Shown piece after piece: positions 1-10,812 of a stretch of 64,000 nucleotides of DNA. The stretch covers positions 45,373,711 through 45,437,710 of the forward strand of contig CM018683.1 of NCBI GenBank assembly GCA_009363875.1. Reading direction: 5' to 3'. The translations under genes and the position numbers were made by a program. Source of the DNA: Mikania micrantha. Its lineage: Eukaryota > Streptophyta > Magnoliopsida > Asterales > Asteraceae. Within the stretch, counting starts at the first letter, position 1, and each line of letters begins with the position of its first letter. The notes under the pieces are model-generated. The model was not told the origin of the DNA. It did not search any database and saw nothing but the letters and a program-made list of their open reading frames with translations.

Positions 1-1
1 C

Positions 2-1217
2 GATAAGTTGTACCAAAATCTTAGGTCATTTTATTGGTGGCCGGGTATGAAGAAAGACATTGCCACTTATGTTGGCAAATGTATTACATGTGCCAAAGTC
101 AAAGCAGAACACCAGAAACCTTCAGGTTTACTGGAACAACCGGAGATACCACAATGGAAGTGGGAACAAATAACTATGGATTTCATTACCAAGCTACCCC
201 GCACTTCCAGCCGACACAATTCGATTTGGGTCATCATTGATAGATTGACCAAGTCCGCTCACTTCTTGCCAATCAGAGAGACATACAAGATGGAGAAACT
301 AGCGAGACTATACATTGATGAAATAGTAGTGAGGCACGGGGTGCCACTGTCTATTATTTCGGACCGGGACAGTCGATTTACTTCGCGGTTCTGGCAATCA
401 TTGCAACAATCCTTAGGGACAAGTGTTAATTTGAGCACTGCTTATCATCCACAAACGGATGGACAAAGCGAGCGCACCATTCAAACTCTAGAGGATATGT
501 TGAAAACGTGCATTCTAGACTTCGGTGGAAGTTGGGACACACTTACCACTCATTGAGTTCTCCTACAACAAAAGCTACCACAGCAGCATTGGATATGCTC
601 CATTTGAAGCACTTAATGGTAGAAAATGTCGGTCTCCAATTTGTTGGACCGAAGTGGAAGACAACAGGATTACTGGGCCTGAACTTATTCAGGAAACTAC
701 TGATAAGATAGCCCAGATACAACAACGATTACAAGCAACACGTAGCCGCCAAAAGAGTTACGCAGACAAACGGCGCAAGCCTTTGGAATTCGATGTGGGT
801 GACCGAGTCATGTTGAAAGTGTCCCCATGGAAAGGCGTAGTTCGTTTTGGGGCTAAGGGCAAGCTAGCACCTAGGTATGTCGGACCGTTTGAGATTACTC
901 AACGTATAGGTCCTGTGGCATACAGACTCAAACTCCCTGATGAACTCAGTGGAGTACACGATGTGTTTCATGTATCAAATCTCAAGAGGTGCTTAGCAGA
1001 CGAAACATTGATCATACCATTGGGAGAAATACAAGTTGATGAGCAACTACACTTCATTGAAGAACCTGTAGAGATTATGGAACGTGAAGTTAAGAAACTG
1101 AAACGAAGCCGTATTCCTATTGTAAAGGTTCGATGGAACTCCAAGCGTGGACCATAATTTACGTGGGAGCGCGAGGACAACATGAAAACCAAGTATCCCC
1201 ACCTGTTAAAGAAGTAA
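2..1217 (+). pseudogene. E1 Ty3-gypsy chromovirus integrase and chromodomain tail (5'-truncated, broken)
   Basis: This is the end of a gag-pol polyprotein that starts before the window. It opens inside the integrase zinc-binding region (YWWPGMKKDI, then the CITC pair). The catalytic core follows with Asp in MDFITKLP, Asp in SDRDSRF and Glu in TDGQSER. The C-terminal part carries SYADKRRKPLEF and FHVSNLKRCL, then a chromodomain-like end (IPIVKVRWNSKRGP). The reading frame changes near 530-545, where a small indel occurs just after WDT. A TAA at 1155-1157 interrupts the chromodomain; the same frame continues as FTWERED to a natural-looking stop at 1215-1217. The family would insert cDNA, and chromodomains are thought to guide targeting. 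The style fits the Tekay/Del clade. The product is not functional as it stands. Confidence 0.9.
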
Positions 1218-1236
1218 AGCCCGACTTTTATGCTTA

Positions 1237-1271
1237 AATTTCGGGACGGAATTTCTTCAACAAGGGGAGAC
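1237..1271 (+). promoter_or_regulatory. E1 polypurine tract with upstream hairpin
   Basis: AATTTCGGGACGGAATT (an imperfect inverted repeat with a GGA loop) is followed by CAACAAGGGGAGAC, directly before the LTR start TGTGACAAC. The purine run is the expected primer for plus-strand cDNA synthesis. The same hairpin-plus-purine layout recurs in G3, G4 and G5. Confidence 0.8.
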
Positions 1272-2054
1272 TGTGACAACTAGTACCAGACCGGCCGGCA
1301 AGTCCGTACAGTACGTGTACTTTCAACAGTAACTACGTGTGATTTCATGTATATACACAGTATTTGTACTAACAGAAATCAGATTTACAAGAAACAGTTG
1401 TGCGTATTTTTGTGTAAACTTAAATACTATAAGTACAACACTCAATTTAAACATTAGTTGTGTGTATTTAAGTGAAAACCTAAGTACAGTTAACACAACT
1501 AAACATGAGAAACAACGATGTTCAAGTGAATAACAATAACAAATCGGTTGCAATCTGATATCCATAGATGACAGGAATCAGATGGCTGACATTTCAATGT
1601 GAAAATAATGTGATATCAGGGTGTTAGTTAAGTCCGACAGTGAGGAAACACAATTCAAACATAAATTTCAGTGTCGTTTCAGAATAACGAACTGACAATG
1701 TGTTTGCGTGGGTGACGATTCACACAAACATATCTGTGAGTTTAACGTTCTGAAATGATGATTGGGAAGTAGAAAACAAAAGTCGGAAAGCAAAACCATC
1801 GTCGTGTTCGTTCGAATGACGATTCGAACGAATACGCGCGATGGTGACGCAAACTGACGAAACGAAAACGAAAACACGACATGAACGAATTTAAATTAAT
1901 AAAATAAAATATTTAACATTTTACAATTTTGAAACTCATCAAATAAATAAAATAATATTTCTTTTATTATTACAAAATTAATTACGCGTAAAATTCCGAA
2001 TACGCGACAAAAACGCGAACCGAGCAACCGAAACGAACCCGAATACCATCGGGA

Positions 2055-2062
2055 TATATAAA
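2055..2062 (+). promoter_or_regulatory. Probable TATA box of the E1 LTR
   Basis: TATATAAA sits in an otherwise mixed-composition stretch and is followed about 30-40 nt later by a pyrimidine-rich start-like region (TTTCTCATTTCACAC). Transcription would run rightward, giving R/U5 for the rest of the LTR. AG|GTATGC at 2279 could be a splice donor. Confidence 0.55.
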
Positions 2063-2439
2063 GACTAAATGAGAGAGTTTTTCTCATTTCACACATTTTC
2101 ATTCTCTCTCTACTCCACATTTCCGGCCACCACCAATTACCACCATTAACCACCTTCAAAACCCCATATCTTGCTCATTTCTCAACGGATTTGAGTGATT
2201 CTTGAACCCACGTGAAGCTCTCGACCTCCTCTACCAAGAAGTACAAAGGATCTGGAGTTTTCACCGGCCAAATTAGAGGTATGCACGAAAGAAACTCATG
2301 AAAAATAGGGTTTTCTATGCATTTGGTCAACCTAACCCTAGAACCGGCTAACCTCTTGTTTCCTTGAACTATACGACCGTGAGAAACTAAATCACATCAC
2401 TATGATCACGAAAACAACCTGCAAATCCGTGCGTTCGAG

Positions 2440-3190
2440 GGTGAGGTCGATGCAGCATTCGAGATTACAGGTTCGTGGGAACACAGCCATCGGCCGAACC
2501 TGTTGTCATCATCACCACCGAATCCTCACAGCACTAACGAACCTTCGTGGCACCACCGAACCCTGGTCACGAATCTTCGAAGCTGCAAACCCAAGCATGC
2601 AGGCCCACGAACCTTCTGAATGCCGAACATTGCCGAACCATTACTGGGAACGAACCCTTAAACTAGTTGCCGAACCCTACACCTCCCGGCGAACCCCTCT
2701 CCGAGCCTTTGACCCTGAAGCGAACCTATAGCTTGACGAACCATTTGCATGCAGCTATTGTACGAACCTTGCCTCATCAAGCCACCCTACCTGCCACCGA
2801 ACCTTTATTGAATTGCCGAACCTTTGTGTGATGAGACGAACCTCATGGCCGACGAACCAATACCACCTAGACGAACCTACATGCTTGCAACGAACCTAGC
2901 CCAAAAAGAACCCAAAGGTTCGCTGCCATCTTTGTTCGACCAAAACAATTCACATCCCAACAGCCATAGTACCCGGCCCAGCACACATCTTTTGGCCCAA
3001 AGTGAATAGTTCAAAGTTATGCTTGGGCTCACATTGCATTTTTGGCCCAAAACTTACCCTAACCAGCCCAACTTTACTCCATTGGCCCATCCTCTTTGTT
3101 TCGGCCCACATAATCTATCATATAATCAATTGGGCCTGAGGCCACTAATTAGGCCCAAGGGAGTAGAAAGCCCATTTCATTTGACCCAAA
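2440..3190 (+). repeat. CGAACC-rich then GGCCCA-rich degenerate motif stretch in the E1 LTR
   Basis: From about 2440 to 2920, CGAACC (often CGAACCT) recurs more than fifteen times at uneven 12-40-nt spacing. From about 2930 to 3185 the dominant motif changes to GGCCCA/TGGGCC (for example near 2972, 2993, 3041, 3081, 3102, 3130 and 3150). Open frames here (2402-2731, 2824-3009, 3019-3201) look like by-products of the repeat and not genes. The stretch lies downstream of the presumed start site. Confidence 0.7.
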
Positions 3191-5519
3191 TGAAACGATG
3201 ATCATGAATGATGTATAATTAAATCACATCCTAAGTATAATTACTACAAAGATGGTGAGTTGAATGTGTTGATACAAGTTGAGAATCTATAAAACATAGT
3301 GAAACTCAAGACATTAAAGGTTGATAATCATGCATTTAAAATCTAAGTGTTATACTTGAAAATTTTAATGACAATTCACTGAGTTATGATGAGCATAAAA
3401 CCAATAACAAGTACACCGGGCCGAATGAAGACCAAGATAGAGACTCACATGTGTTAGCCAACATTAGGGCTAACACATACACGCGCACAAAACCTTACAA
3501 CTCACACATATAAGTTAAATACTACGTGAAATCAATACATGATCGTGAAAACAAACTCAAGTACAAACAAGAGCGCGTGCATATCTACATTTAAGCTAAG
3601 TCAACCCAACAACTACAAGGTGAGTTCATATGCCCCTTTTCTTTAATCGTAACTGATTTTCAACCTTCGGGACTGAGAAACATGCTTACTTTTATCTATA
3701 TAAAAGTTTTGCTTAACATATTGCTATTACATGGATGTTAGATAATATAAATTGCTTATTATCGCTTATCTTTGTATGCATGTTTGTATGATTATGATAT
3801 GACAGGGATAATCAGATGAATGAAATAATATATCTTATTAATTCATCAACACATTAGAAAAACATAGTTGTAAGATTTTATCATATAACACTTAGTTATT
3901 CCTACATAAATAAACATCGGAACAATAACAGGCAAACATATGAATGATATAAAGATACTATGTATCTTTGTAATAACATTCGATAGAAGAGTTAAGTAAG
4001 TGTATTAGGACAAGTCCTTTAAACACTTAGCTTTACAACTCAACACATATTACAAGAGAACATGGAACAAAGAATGATAATCAAGATAATGTAACTTCAT
4101 GATAACAACATCATTCACTATAATAATTAACACAATGTAATAAGACAAATTCTTATTTAATCTTGTTAATAACACGGAGAACATATGACATTGAGAAAAT
4201 TAACACGGATGAACACAATTACAATTAGTTGCTATTGACCTGTTGTATTATATCACTTCAATCATGTGCCACTAGTTCAAGTTGATCATGTAAGCCCCTA
4301 TAATTCGCTGACCAGTTATTTTGACGTGACTAAACCGAAAATAGCATAGTGGTACCATAGGTTTGACAAACCTATAGCTTGTAGGGCTAGTATGTTGATC
4401 GTATTGATTCATTGGCCAGTAACGTATGACCGGTGACAGGGCGACGATAGTCAGGGTCTGGAAAGCGACACATGGTGATATTAATCTGCAGTGATAAGTA
4501 ACTAATCCATCGTTTCTTGTTGACTAGTAGACTGAGTAATGTATATTCTCATGTCATATTTCTAGTAACTGTTTCGATGAGGTCTATGGGTTTATAAAGT
4601 GGTGGAGGTAAATCAGATGCATTGAGATCTGATTACGTGAGGATGTCAATGGATTCCTTTTAGACTCTATGCACTATAGATCAAGAACAAATTACAAGTG
4701 GTTAACTAACACTCTTAATATTTAAAAGTGAAACAACAGTTAATCCCACCAATATAGAATAATGCAAGGAACAGATTTGATAAATCTAATATCCTTAACA
4801 TATAAAGGTTATCTAAACTTCGGTTCGATAACAACAATTACATAATTATATTATTCTATACAAGTTATCACAGGTGATCAAGAATGGGATAAACATGTGG
4901 AATAGGAATGGAAATCAATAGCTGTATTGCAAGTAGTGTGGAGTTCTAGTAGTGATGTGGTGGGATGTTGGCTAGGGCTTAGTTCCCTTACATATGCCAA
5001 CTATTGAGAAGCCATTGGGTAAACAGGTGAACAAATATCATACAAGTAACATAATACACATTGTGATTGTGCATGTGAATGAATCAAGGTTTTCAATTAA
5101 CATACTTATGAACTCACCAACCTAGTGTTGACTTTGTTTAAATGCATGTTTTCTCAGGTGATGAACAGGTGTAGCTACTTATATGCACGGATTAGCTAGT
5201 GGACTTTTAGAAGACCTAGCTACTTTTGATGTTGCATACTTTTGATGACTAAACTATGAATCATCTTTTGTATATCTTGTATAGATACAAGATATAGTTA
5301 CATTGACTCTTTTTGGTAGATTTACTTGATTTAATTATGAACGATACATTGTAATTAAATCTTGTAATTCTATATCATGGATGTGTTAGCATTTCTCATT
5401 TACTTATCATGTGCTATGTAACAATCTGATCATTTGATTATCACTCAAGATATCACGCCTCGGGAACCTTCCGCCCGACGGGAAAACCCGATCCGTTCCC
5501 ACCGGCCCGGGGTGTGACA

Positions 5520-6292
5520 TCAAGGCAGGTCCCTCAGCTATTTGGGATATATGTGAATAGCTTTCCTAGAAAGGAAACTCAGATAATGATGTCCACGCTT
5601 ACAGTTACTACAAGTCCGCCACTTAAAACTTTAACTCTGATGAGCTTAATTTATCAAAGTATTTTGTGGTTTACAGAAAACCGTATGGTTTATACAAAAC
5701 CGAAATCAAATTTTACTAAAATTTGACACTTTTTGAGGAATTATGGTTTACAAAAAACCGACTCCAAAATCGAATTAATTTTTTCAAAGCATCAAAAATT
5801 TATAATTTTTAGTTTTTATATCATAAACTTTTTTTAACACACTCGTTAGATTTAAACGATTATAACTATCGTTTATAAAACTTCAGTTAAAAAAATTGAT
5901 TCGAATATGTTCATTAAATAAACGGTAACAAAATTGTTTATAAAACTTTTGGTTTACACAAAAAAAATTAATTATATAAAACCAAACTTTGTTAACAATT
6001 ATCAAAATAGAAGGTAAGTAGTTATGGTTTACAAAAACCAAAACAAAATGTTTGAATTTTCCTATTAATAAGAAAACAATACTTGTTTACCAAAAACAAA
6101 ACAAAATGTTTTAGGTTTCCCATTAATAAAAAAAATACTTGTTTTACATAACCAAAATTTAAAAACACATTATAAATTTATTGATAAACAAATATTTGTA
6201 TGAAACTAAATAATTTATATTTCTGTTTTGTAATCCAATTAATTTTAAAAACACAAACTTAGGAACGGTGATTTTAAAATCTGTTTTAAGCT
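5520..6292. other. Unassigned AT-rich stretch between E1 and C1
   Basis: No gene is seen. The first about 120 bp resemble 25380-25500 (both contain AATAGCTTTCCTAGA followed by a matching pattern to GTTACTAC). A diverged 57-bp tandem duplication lies at 6027-6083 and 6084-6140. GAACGGTG near 6264 is repeated inverted as CACCGTTC near 6301. The frame at 5514-5726 has no recognisable content. Confidence 0.5.
6027..6140. repeat. 57-bp tandem duplication, diverged
   Basis: Two adjacent units both start GTTTAC, share AAAACAAAATGTTT and CATTAATA-like segments, and end AATACTT. Several substitutions separate them. Confidence 0.7.
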
Positions 6293-6810
6293 TGTAGGAG
6301 CACCGTTCACAAAAAAAAATATTTTTATCATTCAATTACTCGAATTTCAATTAAGAGAAATACAAAATATAAAATAAAGTACTACAAGAAATATAAAAAT
6401 ACGAAATTTAAATTACAAGAAAGAAGTATAAAACAAGATGGAATGTCTCTGTTGAAGCTTGTGTGTGTATGTCTCAATTTGTGTAGAGATCTCAAAAAGT
6501 AACAAAGAAAACAAGAGACCAAATGTCTCTATTTATACATGTATCATATTGCATTCCAAAGGTTGTCATTATGTCAATTAACAAGCCTATTCATGGCTTG
6601 GTTACCAACCAATTTATGGCCATTAAATAGGTAGATGAAAGGTTTTCCATTTTCTTTTATCTTTTTCTATATAAAAGTTTTCTTTTTTTATTTTACCTTT
6701 TCTTTTAATACTTTACACAACACATATTCGAGCATCGATATCTCATTCATCTTAGCTCCGTTTTGGTCCATGGCATAGAACAAAATGTAATCTATATTCG
6801 TAACATATAC

Positions 6811-6862
<52 letters not shown>

Positions 6863-6878
6863 TATTAAAATTCAAACA
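6293..6878 (-). repeat. C1 3' LTR (left boundary uncertain)
   Basis: In minus orientation the LTR starts TGTTTGAATTTT directly after a purine tract (6879-6892, read as ATGTGGGGGAT). It holds a TATAAATAG-type box (plus-strand CTATTTATA near 6528) and matches the sequence ending at 55623. I place the other end at TGTAGGAGCACC (6293) only because it gives TG...CA ends and a plausible U5 length. An (AAT)n tract at 6812-6862 lies in its U3. Confidence 0.55.
6812..6862. repeat. (AAT)n microsatellite
   Basis: About seventeen uninterrupted AAT units lie inside the C1 3' LTR. The 5' LTR remnant has a shorter version near 55582-55595. Confidence 0.95.
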
Positions 6879-7062
6879 ATCCCCCACATGAATAGAAATC
6901 GATCCTTACACTCAAGTGTTTCGATAAAATTTCAGCGGTTGAGTATTACAGGAGAAGTATGTATTCCCTTTGAAACCTCCTTTGTGACATTTACTTTGTC
7001 TTCTAGCGATTAGTAGACGCGATGTCCTTGAACCAATAACTGTTTATGTAGACGTTATTACA
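6879..7062 (-). other. C1 polypurine tract and 3' untranslated tail
   Basis: Minus strand: a decayed tail of the RNase H region or 3' UTR runs to the purine tract ATGTGGGGGAT next to the LTR. No intact coding frame is visible. The upstream side is cut by G2 at about 7063. Confidence 0.55.
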
Positions 7063-7162
7063 TGTCACACAATACTCTTCCTGGTATGGTTAACCCCTCA
7101 TTGTCGTGTCCGTTATAGTCATGGAACACTAGCGAGGTTCTGCTAGAGCTCTAAGATTTGCG

Positions 7163-7177
7163 CCCCCCCCCCCCCCC
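7163..7177. repeat. Poly-C tract
   Basis: Fifteen consecutive C residues lie within the G2 3' LTR. The length may be unreliable in an assembly. Confidence 0.9.
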
Positions 7178-8939
7178 AAATTCATTCGTGTCCGTTATGG
7201 TAATGGAACATTATTAAATGCATTCAAACTAAAACAACCATTCATTACATAGTTCAAAAACCAAAGTACATAAAGGAAACAGTCTAATGTTGTTTTATAA
7301 TTTAAATCTAAGTCTACTATCATAAACCTATCTTATGTCTTCCTTGAAAGCATCTATCTAACCTGTTACATATGCAAAATAAAGTTTTTTGTCACCTATT
7401 TGCATAGTTGGTGAGTAACCCATACAATTTTTATAGTATACGTAAGAAAACTGATGCAATTCAATTAGACTACAAAGTTTAAACTCTAGCATGCATATCC
7501 TACTAGTTTACAATTAAGTTTATAGAATATCTCGTCTCCAAACTCGTATCAATACTTAGCTAAAAAGCATAGTATATCTACAAGTCTGCCATAGTTTATA
7601 TCATCTTCAAACTCGTTCCAATAAAAAGCACAAAGTTAATTATTTTCACAAGTCTGCCCATAGTTGTACTTTTTGCACTTTGAACACATTTGACCTAAGT
7701 CAAAGCCAAGGTGGTATCTAACACACCTTAGTCTACTCGGTATCGAATAACATAGCATCACAAAGAATGTAGTATCACATAGCACAAATACAAACCAAAT
7801 AGACTACAAGTATTCCATCTATAGAATTTGACTATTTAATAATTTAGGTTTTGAATACTAGCATATGTAACATCCCAAAAGTACAAAAATGTAAATAGGG
7901 AGTATAGAATTACTCACATGATGTCCTGGCTTTGTCAAATGGATCGTTGCCTAGAATTTACGAAGTTGTGCATGCACACCTTAACCTAAAGACAATAGAA
8001 TTTCTTAGTCTATATACTTAGAGTTCAAGTTTTGGCATGCTAGATTCTATGGCATACTATGGAAGTCCCAATTGATATGTCTAAGTTTGAGTGCTTTTCA
8101 ATTAGGAATGTTTATTTATTTATCAAATAAACAAATATCCTAATTGATTTTAAATATCGTATGGCATTTGGAGTAATCTATTCCCACCTTTTTTTTGTTT
8201 CATTGTATAATATTTAATGATTTTGATTTAAATTGATGTAAATAAATATTTGTATTAAAATTTGTATATTTATTATAGAAGATTAATTTTTTAATTTAAA
8301 AAAAAAACAACATTTAGCTTTTATGTATAGTTGCTTTATTTTATTTTGATTTAATTTTATGCCTTTGTTTATAAAAATTTTCTTTTAGAATAATAATGTT
8401 CTATTTTGTTTAATTCTTTTAAAATAATTCTTAGATTTAAACCTACTAATTTGTCTTTCAAAACCACTAATGTTTTATAAATAATTTGTTTGAAAAATGG
8501 TTTATAATAGTATACACATATAGTATTTTATAAATCATTTTATTATCAAAAATAATCAAAGAATAATTTATGTTTAAAATATTCACAAACATGTATTTTA
8601 TAAATCATTTTTAATGTAAAAATAATAATAACAACAAAAGACTATAATGAACTTAATAAATATATGCATCTATGCATTTTATATAAAAAAAATATTTTTT
8701 TTTGTATTATTTTTAAAAGAATAATAAAAGATCAATTAGAGTTTTTAGTTTAATTATTTAAGTTTAAAATAAGTATAAATACCCAATTAAATAATAAAAA
8801 TAATTTTAAAAATTTTCCGTGATTAATTTAGTTATCACAAAATAATTAATACTGATTTTTAGAATTTTTAGAATAATTTTTATAAAAAAATAAGTTGAAA
8901 AGGCTCCAAATGCACAAAAACCGGTTTAACTTGCTCCGC

Positions 8940-9001
8940 CCAAGAGTAGAACCCAGGTCCCCAAGCCCCGATTCGCGTGGTTTACCACTAGGCTGGGCCA
9001 C
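8940..9001 (-). repeat. tRNA-like (SINE-head-like) segment inside the G2 3' LTR
   Basis: Read on the minus strand, GGCCCAGCCTAGTGGTAAA resembles a pol III A box and GGGTTCTACTC, about 40 nt further on, a B box. The sequence recurs at 30249-30311 in the other LTR, so it predates the G2 insertion. No tRNA fold or SINE tail was established. Confidence 0.4.
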
Positions 9002-9717
9002 CAATGTTTGAACTTACCGGTTTCGAATTAAACTTATACATTTTTATATAGCGGCCTCAAAATCGTATGAAATCTAATTTGGGTTTCCATCCAATTCGTA
9101 TGATACCGCAATCAATCTAACTGAGAACCGGCCATGGGGCTTTCAATCTACTTATCAAACCGAGTCGAATGGTGCTAAAACTCAACTGGAATGATGTCGG
9201 ATTGATGGAGTTCGAGTAGAATGTAGTGCCGGTCGTTCTTTGGCTACGAATCCGACCTCAGAGAGTTTATTTGAAAGATTTTTGTGTTCAGAAAGGTTTG
9301 AGAGGAATAGAGCGCCCTATTGCGATCGATGGAAACAGTTCTGGGTCGGGAATACGGGTAGCTAAGCGACAAAGAAGGAGATCTTATGGGGATTTAAAGT
9401 TATGGTCCTTGTATTTTTGATTTCTTGCACTCTCTATTTTATATTTTGTTCCCCTCTCATATAATGTTTTTAAAAGTTGCAGTTTTGCCCTTTAACTTTA
9501 TATCCTTGACATTTTATGTTTAAAAATTTATAAAACCATTTTTAAAACATAAATTTTATATTTAAAAGTTATAAAACCTTTTTTTAACTCTTATCTTTAT
9601 CGTTTACATGAAAACTTTATAGATTTTATTATTTATATATTTATTTCTTTGATATAAGTCTAATTGATAAGATTTTTTATCGTCGTCGTCGTCATTTTTA
9701 TTGTTATTGTTGTTATT

Positions 9718-9722
9718 ATTAC

Positions 9723-9804
<82 letters not shown>

Positions 9805-9806
9805 GT
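9718..9806. repeat. (ATT)n microsatellite in the G2 3' LTR
   Basis: A long ATT run, flanked by impure GTT/GTC units. It creates polyasparagine or polyisoleucine frames on the minus strand that are not genes. Confidence 0.95.
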
Positions 9807-10051
9807 TGTTATTGTTATTATAAATCTTATTTGAATTATAAAAAAATGTATATATATATATACACACACATAGAATTATAAAGAAAGAATTTCTTTTGAA
9901 ATAATTTGTTTAATAATTTTAATAAATTTGTTTATTGAATGCATAAACGAATACCAATGTTTCAACAATTACCCATAACTTTAATTTATTAAAATTCAAA
10001 CACGGTTAAAATAAAAAAATATATATCGACATAAAAACCTTAAGGATTACA

Positions 10052-10700
10052 GTCTCCCCTACTTTAGGGGATTTCGTCCATTTTGCTCTTCACGTTTCAA
10101 AGTAAGTTATGTGCCACGTTTAAAATCCCATTTAACCAAGACGATAGGAATATGCTTGTTCTTGAGCTTTTTGATTTCCCAATCAACAATCTTCACTGGT
10201 TTCTTGATAAATGCATTGATTCATCGATGCAAACTTCATCAAGAGGAATGTGCATATTTTCATCGGCTAGGCATTTCTTTAAGTTCGAGACATGGAATGT
10301 TGGATGCAAGTTGGATAGTTCTTGAGGTAACTCGAGTCGGTAAGCCACTTTACCAATCATTTCCCAAACTTTGAAAGGACCTACGTAACGAGGAGCTAGC
10401 TTGTCTTTCTTTCCAAACCGAACAATTCGTTACCAAGGAGACAGCTTTAAAAAGACTAAATTGTTGACTTGAAATTCTAACAGCTTTCGTCGTTTGTCGG
10501 CGTACCTCGTGTGCCGGCTACGAGCAGTTGTTAGATTTTCACGAATACGCATGATCCTGTTGGTTGTTTCTTGAACCAGTTTAGGTCCAGTGATTTGAGC
10601 TTCACCTAGCTCGAAAGGTGCCATGTCAATGCTCGAATGTTACCTATTGTTATATGAGAACTCGATCAATGTTAAGTAGTTATCCCAATTACCACCAAAG
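10052..10700 (-). pseudogene. G2 integrase C-terminus and chromodomain tail (3' part, cut by G4)
   Basis: The minus strand continues the integrase interrupted at 21312. After the G4 break it reads NWDNYLTLIEFSYNN, then APFELGEAQITGPKL, YADKRRKLLEF, KDKLAPRYVGPF and FHVSNLKKCLADE. Stops occur near 10640 and after the FHVSNL block, and the chromodomain end is decayed. The purine tract AGTAGGGGAGAC (10052-10063) follows. It is the non-functional end of a chromovirus pol. Confidence 0.85.
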
Positions 10701-10705
10701 TAAAT
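10701..10705. repeat. Target-site duplication of G4, left copy (TAAAT)
   Basis: TAAAT directly precedes the G4 5' LTR and is repeated exactly at 21312-21316 after the 3' LTR. Removing G4 and one copy restores a continuous G2 integrase frame at this point. Confidence 0.95.
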
Positions 10706-10752
10706 TGTGACAACCAGAAAATTTTTGTTTCTCAAACACTCTTGCTTCTTAA

Positions 10753-10812
10753 ACACTACCAACAACAACCAAATTTCGGGACGAAATTTCTTTCAACAAG
10801 GGGATGATGTGA
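10753..10812 (+). repeat. Internal polypurine tract plus LTR-start duplicate in the G4 5' LTR
   Basis: About 100 bp into the LTR the sequence repeats the hairpin (ATTTCGGGACGAAAT), the purine tract CAACAAGGGGATGA and a second TGTGACA. The same arrangement is at 18533-18592 and, decayed, at 63465-63515. Confidence 0.9.

Larger units (their letters stand above)
1272..5519 (+). repeat. E1 3' long terminal repeat (about 4.25 kb)
   Basis: It begins TGTGACAACTAG directly after the polypurine tract and ends GGGGTGTGACA, so it has the canonical TG...CA ends. The end resembles those of the G4 LTR (GGGGTGCGACA) and G2 LTR (GTGTGACA in its own orientation). It holds a TATA box near 2055, a CGAACC-rich stretch, a GGCCCA-rich stretch, and a splice-acceptor-like block at 5115-5157 that it shares with the G4 LTR. 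The matching 5' LTR would lie left of the window. The length is large, but I see no clear nested element inside it. The right-hand target duplication cannot be tested. Confidence 0.75.
7063..10051 (-). repeat. G2 3' LTR (about 3 kb)
   Basis: The minus strand begins TGTAATCC after a purine tract (10052-10064, AGTAGGGGAGAC) and ends GTGTGACA at 7063, like the E1 LTR end. From 7739 on it aligns with 29018-31496. It includes a C15 run (7163-7177), a diverged tandem duplication at about 7515-7660 (units share the GCAGACTTGT and CGAGTTTG motifs), a tRNA-like segment (8940-9000) and the (ATT)n tract. The frame at 9226-9420 has no recognisable product. Confidence 0.65.

Noticed and set aside
2402..2731. 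Arg/Thr-rich 109-codon frame in the E1 LTR
   Set aside because: It follows the CGAACC word array and ends without any recognisable domain.
8944..9000. A true tRNA gene in the G2 LTR
   Set aside because: Only box-like words are visible; I could not form acceptor and anticodon stems.
9604..9869. Polyasparagine and polyisoleucine reading frames
   Set aside because: They are frames of the (ATT)n microsatellite in a non-coding LTR; the same occurs at 31079-31321.
10083..10374. Plus-strand frames of 80 and 87 codons
   Set aside because: They are antisense shadows of the G2 integrase tail on the minus strand.
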